Positions 42,535 through 49,947 of a stretch of 64,000 nucleotides of DNA are shown here, in pieces (within the stretch, counting starts at the first letter, position 1; every line of letters starts with the position of its first letter). The notes below the pieces were generated by a model. The model saw only the letters and a program-made list of their open reading frames with translations, did no database searches and was not told the origin of the DNA. Source of the DNA: an uncultured Lachnospiraceae bacterium (lineage in GTDB: Bacteria; Bacillota; Clostridia; Lachnospirales; Lachnospiraceae); contig CAJTXP010000005.1 of NCBI GenBank assembly GCA_910583615.1, forward strand, positions 77,121 through 141,120. Reading direction: 5' to 3'. The translations under genes and the position numbers were made by a program.

Positions 42535-44181
42535 ATGGCAGCAGAGACAGCACCAGTCTATGTAATTGGACATAAAAATCCGGATACGGATTCCATTTGT
42601 TCCGCGATCGCTTATGCGGAACTGAAAAACCGTCTTCAGGAAGGCGGATACTGTGCGGCGCGTGCCGGGCAGATCAATCAGGAAACGCAGTATGTGCTGA
42701 ACTTTTTTCAGGCGTCTGCTCCCAAATATATTGAGGATGTCAGAACGGATGTCCGGGATATTGAGATCCGCAAGACGAAAGGCGTGTCCGGCCAGATTTC
42801 GCTGAAAAAGGCATGGAATATGATGCGGGCGCTGGGAGTAGTGACGCTTCCCATTACAGAGGACCAGAACCTCCAGGGACTCATTACCATCGGAGACATC
42901 GCCAATGCCTATATGGATGTATATGACAACTGCAGCCTGTCTGTGGCGCATACGCCGTACAGGAACATTCTGGAGACACTGGACGGCGTTATGCTGATCG
43001 GAGATGAGGAAGAAGTCTATGAGAAGGGCGAAGTGGTAATTGCGGCAGCCAATCCGGATGTAATGGAAGACTATATTCATGAAGGAGATATGGTTATTCT
43101 CGGCAACCGGTATGAGTCGCAGCTCTGTGCCATCGAGATGAATGCGGCCTGCATTGTTGTCTGCATGGACGCCAAGGTGTCCAGGACCATCTGTAAGCTG
43201 GCTCAGGAGCACAGCTGCAATATTATCGTGACTCCTCATGATACTTTCACAGTGGCAAGGATGATCAATCAGAGTATGCCGATTTCCCATTTTATGAAAG
43301 AGGACAACCTGATTACTTTTAAACTGACCGAAAAGACCGACGATATCAAGGGAATCATGGGACAGAAGCGTTACCGGGATTTTCCGATTCTGGATATGGA
43401 GGGAAAATATATCGGCATGATCTCCAGACGGAATCTTCTGAACCTGCGCAAAAAACAGGTGATTCTGGTGGACCATAATGAGGCCAGCCAGACCGTGGAC
43501 GGGATCGAACATGCGGACATTCTGGAAATCATCGACCATCACCGGATCGGAACGCTGGAGACGCTGGAACCGGTCTTTTTCCGGAATCAGCCGCTGGGCT
43601 GTACGGCAACGATCATCTACCAGATGTATCAGGAAAACGGCATTGAGATCCCGAAGAATATTGCGGGACTTTTGATGGCGGCGATTCTGTCGGATACGCT
43701 GATGTTCCGTTCGCCTACATGCACGGCAGTGGATCAGGCGGCGGCGGAACGGCTGTCGGAGATCTGCGGCGTGGAGATTGAAGAGTTCTCTATCGACATG
43801 TTCAGCGCAGGCAGCGACATGAGTTCCAAGACGCCGGCGGAAATCTTCAACCAGGACAGGAAGAAATTCCAGGTGAATGAGCATGAATTCATCGTGGCGC
43901 AGATCAACAGCATGAACAGCATCGAACTGGATGAGATCAAGGAAAAGCTCAATCCCTATCTTGGCGAAGAATTCGGGAATCTGGGCGTGGAGATGTGCTA
44001 TGTAATGCTGACCAATATTGTGAAGGAGAAGACAGAACTTCTCTGCTTCGGAGAGCATGCGAAGGAGGTGGCGAGAAGCGCATTTCAGCTGCCGGAGGAT
44101 GCGGTGGATATCAAGCTGAAGGGGCTGGTGTCTCGGAAGAAGCAGCTGATTCCCAGCATTGTGACGGTGTTGCAGCAGTAG
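42535..44181 (+). CDS. Manganese-dependent inorganic pyrophosphatase with CBS-DRTGG insert
   Basis: 548 residues, family II pyrophosphatase. The DHH catalytic domain is split: GHKNPDTDSICSAIAYA at the N-terminus and LVDHNEASQ, EIIDHHRIG further on; the DHHA2 domain is at the C-terminus (about 420-548). Between them sit two CBS segments and a DRTGG domain (about 70-300), which in this class bind adenine nucleotides and control activity. It hydrolyses pyrophosphate in the cytosol. AAAGGAG before ATG; own promoter and terminator. Confidence 0.93.
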   Translation: MAAETAPVYVIGHKNPDTDSICSAIAYAELKNRLQEGGYCAARAGQINQETQYVLNFFQASAPKYIEDVRTDVRDIEIRKTKGVSGQISLKKAWNMMRALGVVTLPITEDQNLQGLITIGDIANAYMDVYDNCSLSVAHTPYRNILETLDGVMLIGDEEEVYEKGEVVIAAANPDVMEDYIHEGDMVILGNRYESQLCAIEMNAACIVVCMDAKVSRTICKLAQEHSCNIIVTPHDTFTVARMINQSMPISHFMKEDNLITFKLTEKTDDIKGIMGQKRYRDFPILDMEGKYIGMISRRNLLNLRKKQVILVDHNEASQTVDGIEHADILEIIDHHRIGTLETLEPVFFRNQPLGCTATIIYQMYQENGIEIPKNIAGLLMAAILSDTLMFRSPTCTAVDQAAAERLSEICGVEIEEFSIDMFSAGSDMSSKTPAEIFNQDRKKFQVNEHEFIVAQINSMNSIELDEIKEKLNPYLGEEFGNLGVEMCYVMLTNIVKEKTELLCFGEHAKEVARSAFQLPEDAVDIKLKGLVSRKKQLIPSIVTVLQQ

Positions 44182-44224
44182 GGGGCGCAAAGCCAGATTA
44201 TTTTCAGTGAAATACAGAAATACA

Positions 44225-44287
44225 AAAAGCTGCCGTGGCAGAAGGTCAGACGAAACTTGTCTGGCGCCGCGGCAGCTTTGTTTTTTG
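44225..44287 (+). terminator. Terminator of the pyrophosphatase gene
   Basis: AAAGCTGCCG / CGGCAGCTTT stem with a further internal hairpin, followed by GTTTTTTG. Confidence 0.8.
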
Positions 44288-44336
44288 CATTTGCCTTTCA
44301 GGAATCCCCATCCGGAAGCTTTGGCGCGTTCGTCCT

Positions 44337-44894
44337 TCAGGAGCCGGAAGCGCCGTAGTGGAACAGTATGGGATCCGCTTTATGGGCCTTTTCCGAAAAA
44401 GAGAGAAATTCTTCTTCCGTAATCTGCTCCGTGTTTCCTTCTGCTGCTTTCTCGTAGAATTCATGTCCGCTGTCATCGTATCTTATGTAAACTGCTTCCG
44501 ACAGGTCCAGCAGGCCCTCTTCACTGATCTCATACCGCAGCACCTGCTGTTCGCCGGCTGCATAGATGCCGGAGGCGTCGCAGGAAAGAGGAGCTGTGGT
44601 TTCCGAGTCGTCAATGGCTCCGATTTTCCTGGCCTCACCGTCCGCCGCATAATAGACATCGCAGAAAGCCGCCGTCTGTCCGCCGTCCAGGAGCTGACTG
44701 GATGCCAGCAGGACAGAGTTTTTGGCACCGATTTCTACAAAAGCGAAAGCTTCGTCATCTGCAAGCGCGGCGACGGTGGGACCGTAGAGTTCGGCGTTGG
44801 AGGTCTCGGAGGATGCTGTGCCGCAGGCAGTCGGCAGAGATAAAAGTGCGAGGGCCAGGGTGAATCCTATGATCTTTTGTAAATTTTGGTTCAT
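44337..44894 (-). CDS. Putative lipoprotein
   Basis: 185 residues. Lipoprotein signal with lipobox PTACG (Cys about 24). The body is acidic and beta-rich with no recognised domain. ATG at 44894 has AGGATG-type spacing from the stop of the HTH regulator gene just upstream on the same strand (29-base gap), so the two are probably co-transcribed and may form a surface sensor/regulator pair. Unknown function. Confidence 0.72.
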   Translation of the reverse strand: MNQNLQKIIGFTLALALLSLPTACGTASSETSNAELYGPTVAALADDEAFAFVEIGAKNSVLLASSQLLDGGQTAAFCDVYYAADGEARKIGAIDDSETTAPLSCDASGIYAAGEQQVLRYEISEEGLLDLSEAVYIRYDDSGHEFYEKAAEGNTEQITEEEFLSFSEKAHKADPILFHYGASGS

Positions 44895-44923
44895 AATTAT
44901 GCCTCATCCTTTCTTAAATGCAT

Positions 44924-45442
44924 TCAATAATAATTTTTTCTGCTTTTTACGAAATAGCAGACGCACAGCAGCAGTCCGATGATTCCGCTTGCAATGGCAG
45001 GCAGAAGAAGCGTCAGATAATCTACAGGAACGTTGGCATATTCGCCCACAGCGATATAGCGGTACAGCATGTACTGGGTACTGAGCGTAGTATGCCGGAG
45101 TGCCATGATAAAAACCACCGACAGGATGCACACCATTAGAAAAAGCAGTCCGCCGGTCAGCAGCAGCATCATGTTGCGGGTGTGGAGATTGATCCGCATC
45201 AGATCTTCCAGAGTGATTTTTTCTTCCTTTTCTTTCATTTCTTCCTTTTCCTCCATCATCAGGTCATCCAGTGATATATGAAACATCCGACTGACTGATA
45301 CGACGCTTTCCAGGTCTGGCATGGTCACGCCCGCTTCCCATTTGGAGATGGTCTGCCGGGATACGTGAAGCTTCTCCGCCAGCTGTTCCTGTGTCATACC
45401 TGAAAGCTTCCTTAACTGATTGAGCCTGTTTCCGATTTCCAT
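44924..45442 (-). CDS. Membrane-anchored XRE-family transcriptional regulator
   Basis: 172 residues. N-terminal HTH_3 (about 5-60; RKLSGMTQEQLAEKLHVSRQ, TISKWEAGVTMPD), a Glu/Lys-rich linker, and two C-terminal transmembrane helices (about 92-114 and 142-164). A DNA-binding regulator tethered to the membrane suggests control by an envelope or lipid signal. GGAGG before the ATG at 45442. A perfect palindrome CATGGAATTCCATG (45480-45493) lies upstream and could be its operator. Confidence 0.86.
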   Translation of the reverse strand: MEIGNRLNQLRKLSGMTQEQLAEKLHVSRQTISKWEAGVTMPDLESVVSVSRMFHISLDDLMMEEKEEMKEKEEKITLEDLMRINLHTRNMMLLLTGGLLFLMVCILSVVFIMALRHTTLSTQYMLYRYIAVGEYANVPVDYLTLLLPAIASGIIGLLLCVCYFVKSRKNYY

Positions 45443-45749
45443 GATTGTGATATGTCCTCCTTTCGGGAAAATTGTAGCGCATGGAATTCCATGTTTCCAG
45501 CAATCTGTGTTGACATCCGCGCTCTAAATGATGACATGGATATACAGTATAATAAAATAATGCGTACAGTATATAAACAGATTGTATTATGGATGAGCGT
45601 ATGCTATGATGAATACAGAAGGGGTATATGCCAAAACGCACAGGCGGTTGGCCTTGATTATGAAAACGCTCATTGATAAGCCTTGCAGTTTCAGGGAGGT
45701 GATGTTATGGGAAATACATATATCATCTGTTGTCTCAATTACTATATGC

Positions 45750-45957
45750 TCCGCCCGGTCCTCCGCCTCCGGAAATGCCTTTTGTATCTCCTCCGGAAGT
45801 TCCTGCGTAAAGCGATATTCCGACACGCCTATGGGTTTCGCCATATCTTTTAACGCAAATTCGGCTACCGTTTTGTTTTTGTTCCGGCACAGTATAAGGC
45901 CTGTCGAGGGATTGTCGATCTCAGTTTTCAGCTTCTCGTCAACAAGACCTGTATTTC
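45750..45957 (-). pseudogene. DUF1016 (YhcG-type nuclease) C-terminal remnant
   Basis: On the minus strand a frame reads VDEKLKTEIDNPSTGLILCR, then NKTVAEFALKDMAKPIGVSE and ELPEEIQKAFPEAED, the C-terminal signature of DUF1016 PDDEXK proteins (TIGLILCK ... KPIGVSEY). No N-terminal domain is present. Another frame further upstream (near 46020-46060) reads RDYYESGLARLKN and may be a frameshifted piece. The tail past residue AED does not resemble the family. A dead fragment. Confidence 0.62.
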
Positions 45958-45970
45958 CATTTCGTCCTCC

Positions 45971-45997
45971 AATTTTGCAGACGTCGTCTGCAAAATT
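45971..45997. repeat. Perfect 27-base palindrome
   Basis: Arms of 13 bases (AATTTTGCAGACG and its exact complement) around a single T. It borders the DUF1016 remnant. It may be an insertion scar, a recombination site or a small palindromic repeat. Confidence 0.7.
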
Positions 45998-46258
45998 CAG
46001 TTGCCGTTATTATCATTTTTTAACCGTGCAAGTCCGCTTTCATAGTAATCCCGCACGAAACATTTTTAATTGATTGCCGAATGACCGGGATCTGCCTGGA
46101 TTTCGCTTTATGAGCATAGTCTATTCCTGTCAAGTCGTCCTGCCATCAGTAGTGCCGTTCATAACAGAAATGTATTTTCCTTTCCGTGGATCATTTGCAT
46201 ACATTCATTGTAGGCGATTCTGTGGGTGACGTCAACAGGGATGCAAATCCGACACTAT

Positions 46259-46273
46259 TGAGAAACATTCTCA
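46259..46273. promoter_or_regulatory. Candidate Fur box upstream of the feo promoter
   Basis: TGAGAAACATTCTCA fits the 7-1-7 Fur-family pattern (six of seven positions paired), 30 bases upstream of the -35. Confidence 0.5.
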
Positions 46274-46303
46274 ACAACAGGCCATATTATTTCAAAAAGT
46301 TAG

Positions 46304-46332
46304 TTGACAGTAACATTTAAGCTGTATATAAT
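46304..46332 (+). promoter_or_regulatory. Promoter of the feo operon
   Basis: Consensus -35 TTGACA (46304-46309), 17-base spacer, consensus -10 TATAAT (46327-46332). Such a strong promoter is normally held down by an operator; see the Fur-box-like sites on both sides. Confidence 0.9.
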
Positions 46333-46343
46333 ATAAATGTAAA

Positions 46344-46358
46344 TGAGATTCATTTTCA
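46344..46358. promoter_or_regulatory. Candidate Fur box at the feo transcription start
   Basis: TGAGATTCATTTTCA within AATGAGATTCATTTTCATT, a classic Fur-type sequence, lies just after the -10 where a bound repressor would block initiation. Confidence 0.65.
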
Positions 46359-46463
46359 TTTGCGAAAGACACGGGATTATGACCGGAGAAATTCCCCGGG
46401 ACGGCAGACGCGGCAGGAACCCCGGCAGCAGCCTGCACCATATGTTGGAAGGGAGGAAGTATT

Positions 46464-46676
46464 ATGGCACTGGCACTTATGAACATCGGTGAGAGGAGAA
46501 CCGTCATGAAGCTTCGCGGAAAGGATGAAGTGATACGCCATCTGCAGAACCTGGGATTTGCGCCGGGTTCGGAAGTTCAGGTACTGGGTGAAAATGCCGC
46601 GGGCATGATCCTTCTGGTAAAGGGCGTACGGATCGCTCTGGACCGGGGGCTTGCCGGCAAGATCATGGTGGCCTGA
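46464..46676 (+). CDS. feoA: Ferrous iron transport protein A, first copy
   Basis: 70 residues, FeoA SH3-like domain (LMNIGERRTVMKLRG, HLQNLGFAPGSEVQVLGE, GMILLVKGVRIALDRGLAGK). It is a small cytosolic partner of FeoB. GGGAGGAAG before ATG 46464. It is the first gene after the Fur-box promoter. Confidence 0.93.
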   Translation: MALALMNIGERRTVMKLRGKDEVIRHLQNLGFAPGSEVQVLGENAAGMILLVKGVRIALDRGLAGKIMVA

Positions 46677-46746
46677 AAGATGTTAACGTTTAAGAGAATG
46701 AAAGAATTTGAACGATTTCAGAATTGATTGTGAAGGAGAGGGAAAG

Positions 46747-46968
46747 ATGCAGACGTTGAGAGAAACGGCGGTGGGCAGGACCGTCTCTGTGGTGAAACTC
46801 CACGGAGAGGGCGCGGTCAGGCGCAGGATTATGGATATGGGGCTTACGAAAGGGACAGAGGTTTATGTGCGTAAGGTTGCGCCTCTGGGAGATCCGATGG
46901 AGGTGACCGTCCGCGGATATGAGCTGTCTCTTCGGAAAGAAGACGCGCGGATGGTGGAAGTACAGTAG
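46747..46968 (+). CDS. feoA: Ferrous iron transport protein A, second copy
   Basis: 73 residues, a second FeoA domain protein (ETAVGRTVSVVKLHGEGAVR, RIMDMGLTKGTEVYVRKVAP, LGDPMEVTVRGYELSLRK). Paired feoA genes before feoB are common in Clostridia. GAAGGAGAGG before ATG 46747. A structured segment and a terminator follow before feoB. Confidence 0.94.
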   Translation: MQTLRETAVGRTVSVVKLHGEGAVRRRIMDMGLTKGTEVYVRKVAPLGDPMEVTVRGYELSLRKEDARMVEVQ

Positions 46969-46978
46969 CAGTTGTTTG

Positions 46979-47028
46979 GTGCCTGCCGGTTTCAAAACGG
47001 GCGGACGCCATGGAAATGGCGGAGGCAC
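46979..47028 (+). ncRNA. Candidate structured RNA between feoA and feoB
   Basis: A three-way-junction fold can be drawn: P1 GTGCCT / AGGCAC (46979-46984 with 47023-47028), P2 within 46985-47002 (GCC and GTT pairing with AAC and GGC), P3 CGCCAT / ATGGCG with GGAA loop (47006-47021). It is followed by an intrinsic terminator, and GTCTG / CAGAC (47039-47043 with 47053-47057) could form a competing antiterminator. No known riboswitch class is assigned. Confidence 0.4.
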
Positions 47029-47047
47029 AGTACGGCCTGTCTGATTT

Positions 47048-47070
47048 GGCTGCAGACGCAGCCTGTTTTT
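47048..47070 (+). terminator. Intrinsic terminator before feoB
   Basis: Stem GGCTGC / GCAGCC with AGAC loop followed by TGTTTTT. Confidence 0.7.
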
Positions 47071-47078
47071 AAGAATAT

Positions 47079-47098
47079 TAGTTAGTAAAAGCTAACTA
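47079..47098. promoter_or_regulatory. TTAG-N6-CTAA operator before feoB
   Basis: TAGTTAG-TAAAAG-CTAACTA, 7-bp arms with the TTAG-N6-CTAA core seen in DtxR/IdeR-type iron operators. The same core occurs twice before the DUF2325 gene (53823-53850). Confidence 0.5.
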
Positions 47099-47111
47099 CG
47101 AGGAGGAGAAG

Positions 47112-49259
47112 ATGTCGATGAAAATTGCACTTGCCGGGAATCCGAACAGCGGCAAAACCACATTATTCAATGCATTGACCGGCTCGAACCAGTTTGTCGG
47201 AAACTGGCCGGGCGTCACGGTGGAGAAAAAAGAAGGTAAATTAAAAGGGCATCCGGACGTGGTCATCATGGACCTGCCGGGGATCTATTCTCTGTCGCCG
47301 TATACGCTGGAGGAAGTGGTGGCGAGAAATTATCTGATCGCCGACCGGCCGGATGCGATCCTGAATATCGTGGATGGCACGAATCTGGAGAGAAACCTGT
47401 ATCTGTCCACACAGCTGATGGAGTTGGGGATTCCGGTGGTCATGGCGGTGAACATGATGGATCTGGTCCAGAAGAACGGCGATCAGATCTATATGGAGAA
47501 ACTGAGCAGGGAGCTGGGCTGCAAAGTCGTGGAGATCTCCGCGCTGAAAGGCACCGGTCTGAAAGAAGCGGCGGAACTGGCGGTGCAGGCGGCGTCCGCG
47601 GGCCAGGCGCAGCAGGCGGTACATACCTTTGATAAAAAAGTGGAAGAGGTCCTGTCGGCCATCGGAAAGCAGCTGACCGGCGTGCCGGCGGAGCAGCAGC
47701 GCTTCTTTGCCATCAAGCTGTTCGAGCGGGATGACAAGATCGGTGCGCAGATGAGCGGCGTTCCCAACGTGGAATCCATCATCAGCGGTCTGGAGCAGGA
47801 ACTGGATGACGATTCCGAAAGTATCATCACCAATGAACGGTACCGTTTTATCGCGTCCATCATCGGAGCGTGCTGCAAAAAGACGAAGAGAGGCGGCCTG
47901 ACCACTTCCGACCGGATCGACCGGATCGTGACCAGCCGCTTCCTGGCGCTGCCAATTTTCGCGGCGGTCATGTGGATCGTATATTACGTGTCTGTGACCA
48001 CAGTGGGAACCTTTGTGACGGACTGGACCAACGACGTATTGTTCGGCGAAATCATTCCGCCGGCCGTCGAAGGCGTGCTGGTGAGTATGAACTGCGCGGA
48101 CTGGCTGCAGGGACTGATCCTGGACGGTATCGTCGGCGGCGTGGGAGCGGTCCTGGGATTTGTGCCGCAGATGCTGGTGCTGTTCATCTTTCTGGCATTT
48201 CTGGAAGCGTGCGGCTATATGGCAAGAGTGGCGTTTATCATGGACCGGATCTTCCGGAAATTCGGACTGTCCGGAAAATCGTTCATCCCCATGCTGATCG
48301 GCACGGGCTGTGGCGTTCCCGGAGTCATGGCGTCCCGTACCATTGAAAATGACCGGGACCGCAGGATGACGCTCATGACCACGACTTTTATTCCCTGCGG
48401 CGCGAAGCTTCCGATTATTGCGCTGATCGCCGGCGCGCTGTTTGACGGAGCGTCCTGGGTGGCGCCCAGCGCGTATTTTGTCGGCATCGCAGCGATTGTG
48501 TGCTCCGGTATCATTCTGAAGAAGACAAAGATGTTCGCCGGAGATCCGGCGCCCTTCGTCATGGAGCTTCCGGCATACCATATGCCGACCGTTGGCAACG
48601 TGCTCCGCAGCATGTGGGAGAGAGGCTGGTCATTTATCAAGAAAGCTGGTACAATTATTCTGTTATCCACGATCCTCGTATGGTTCGCAACTTACTTTGG
48701 CTGGGTGGACGGACAGTTCCGGATGCTGGAGGACATGGAGATGGACCACAGCATTCTGGCGGGGATCGGGAACGCGTTCGCGTGGGTCTTCATTCCCCTT
48801 GGCTGGGGAGACTGGAAGGCGGCAGTGGCGGCCATCACCGGGCTGGTAGCCAAGGAAAACGTGGTCGGTACCTTCGGCATCCTGTATGGATTTGCAGAGG
48901 TGTCTGAAGAAGGAGAAGAGATCTGGGGAACGCTGGCGGGTTCCTATACGACAGTCGCGGCCTACAGCTTCCTGGTGTTTAATCTGCTGTGCGCGCCCTG
49001 CTTTGCGGCGATCGGCGCCATCCGGCGGGAGATGAACAACGCAAAATGGACCTGGTTTGCCATCAGCTATCAGTGCCTGCTGGCGTACTGCGTATCCCTG
49101 TGCGTCTACCAGATCGGAACCTTCCTGACGACAGGCGCTTTAAGCGCTGGCTTCTTTGCGGCGCTTGTGATACTGGCCGGATTTGTGTGGCTTCTGGTGA
49201 GACCTTATAAAAACGACGGAAAATTAAGGGTAAATATGAAAGGAATGGCGAAGGTATAA
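47112..49259 (+). CDS. feoB: Ferrous iron transporter B
   Basis: 715 residues. N-terminal G domain with G1 GNPNSGKTT (residues about 8-16), G3 DLPG and G4 NMMD, a helical GDI-like spacer (about 170-270), then a membrane domain with two Gate motifs (FIPMLIGTGCGVPGVMASRT, FIPCGAKLPIIA). It imports Fe2+ with GTP-dependent gating. AGGAGGAG before ATG 47112. Followed at once by the Cys-rich partner gene. Confidence 0.97.
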   Translation: MSMKIALAGNPNSGKTTLFNALTGSNQFVGNWPGVTVEKKEGKLKGHPDVVIMDLPGIYSLSPYTLEEVVARNYLIADRPDAILNIVDGTNLERNLYLSTQLMELGIPVVMAVNMMDLVQKNGDQIYMEKLSRELGCKVVEISALKGTGLKEAAELAVQAASAGQAQQAVHTFDKKVEEVLSAIGKQLTGVPAEQQRFFAIKLFERDDKIGAQMSGVPNVESIISGLEQELDDDSESIITNERYRFIASIIGACCKKTKRGGLTTSDRIDRIVTSRFLALPIFAAVMWIVYYVSVTTVGTFVTDWTNDVLFGEIIPPAVEGVLVSMNCADWLQGLILDGIVGGVGAVLGFVPQMLVLFIFLAFLEACGYMARVAFIMDRIFRKFGLSGKSFIPMLIGTGCGVPGVMASRTIENDRDRRMTLMTTTFIPCGAKLPIIALIAGALFDGASWVAPSAYFVGIAAIVCSGIILKKTKMFAGDPAPFVMELPAYHMPTVGNVLRSMWERGWSFIKKAGTIILLSTILVWFATYFGWVDGQFRMLEDMEMDHSILAGIGNAFAWVFIPLGWGDWKAAVAAITGLVAKENVVGTFGILYGFAEVSEEGEEIWGTLAGSYTTVAAYSFLVFNLLCAPCFAAIGAIRREMNNAKWTWFAISYQCLLAYCVSLCVYQIGTFLTTGALSAGFFAALVILAGFVWLLVRPYKNDGKLRVNMKGMAKV

Positions 49260-49405
49260 TGGGAACTTTTCTTGTAGGACTTGTGATTTTGCTGGCAGCG
49301 GCCAATGCGGTGCGCTGTATCCGGAGAGACAGAAAAGCCGGTAAAAGCTGTTCGAGCTGCAGCGGCGGATGCGGAGGGTGTTCTGGGTGCAGGACGAAAA
49401 ACTGA
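49259..49405 (+). CDS. FeoB-associated Cys-rich membrane protein
   Basis: 48 residues: one N-terminal transmembrane helix (TFLVGLVILLAAANAV) and a Cys-rich tail (CSSCSGGCGGCSGC). This matches the FeoB_associated family that commonly follows feoB and may act as a metal-binding FeoC substitute. The ATG overlaps the feoB stop (TAATG), with AAGGT upstream. Confidence 0.88.
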   Translation: MGTFLVGLVILLAAANAVRCIRRDRKAGKSCSSCSGGCGGCSGCRTKN

Positions 49406-49806
49406 TTCGCGTCGCTCGGGAAAAAGATCAGATTCTGGACCGGTTCCGGCAGAAAGGCATGCGCATTACAAAGCAGAGAAGGCTGATTCTGGATATTGTT
49501 TTTGAGCATGACGGGATCTGCTGTAAGGAGATCTACTATCAGGCGCTGAAAAAGGATAAGAACATGGGGATCGCCACCGTGTACCGGATGGTCAACGCGC
49601 TGGCGGACCTGGGGGTCTTTCAGGTCAATGCGCCCTGGCGGCTGACAGGCGCGGCGCCGTTGGGAGGTCAGGACGGCTGTCGGGTCGTTCTGAAAAATCA
49701 GACGGTCGTGGAGTTTGACCGGTACGAATGGCAGAGTCTGCTGGAAGATGCACTCCGGAAGAAAGGTTACTCCAAAGCGCCGGAGATTGAACGGGTGATA
49801 TTATAG
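49387..49806 (+). CDS. Fur-family-like regulator lacking the metal-binding C-terminus
   Basis: 139 residues. The N-terminal winged helix is Fur-like (RITKQRRLILDIVFEHDGIC, NMGIATVYRMVNALADLGVF). The C-terminal dimerisation region is short and shows no HHxHxxCxxC metal site, so it is atypical. GTG at 49387 has GGAGGG 8 bases upstream and overlaps the Cys-rich gene by 19 bases. Its position at the end of the feo operon suggests an iron-related regulator that may not sense metal itself. Confidence 0.82.
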   Translation: MQDEKLIRVAREKDQILDRFRQKGMRITKQRRLILDIVFEHDGICCKEIYYQALKKDKNMGIATVYRMVNALADLGVFQVNAPWRLTGAAPLGGQDGCRVVLKNQTVVEFDRYEWQSLLEDALRKKGYSKAPEIERVIL

Positions 49807-49826
49807 AGGGATTTGTTCCTATGGGA

Positions 49827-49862
49827 GGAAAAGGAGTACCGCAGGGCCGGCGCTCCTTTTCC
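49827..49862 (+). terminator. Terminator of the feo operon
   Basis: 10-bp stem GGAAAAGGAG / CTCCTTTTCC with a GC-rich loop. Confidence 0.68.
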
Positions 49863-49947
49863 TTCTGCGTTTCCGAAAGATTTCGGAATCCGGACGGACA
49901 TTGTTCCGTTCCGGGCATCCATAGTTACTTTTCACGGGGGATGGTCC

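Noticed and set aside
42349..44190. A 613-codon open frame on the minus strand opposite the pyrophosphatase gene
   Set aside because: It mirrors the codon bias of the real plus-strand gene, is rich in His/Arg/Leu without domain signatures and has no ribosome site.
47241..48581. A 446-codon minus-strand frame opposite feoB
   Set aside because: FeoB is unmistakable on the plus strand; the opposite frame is compositionally odd and has no recognisable motif.
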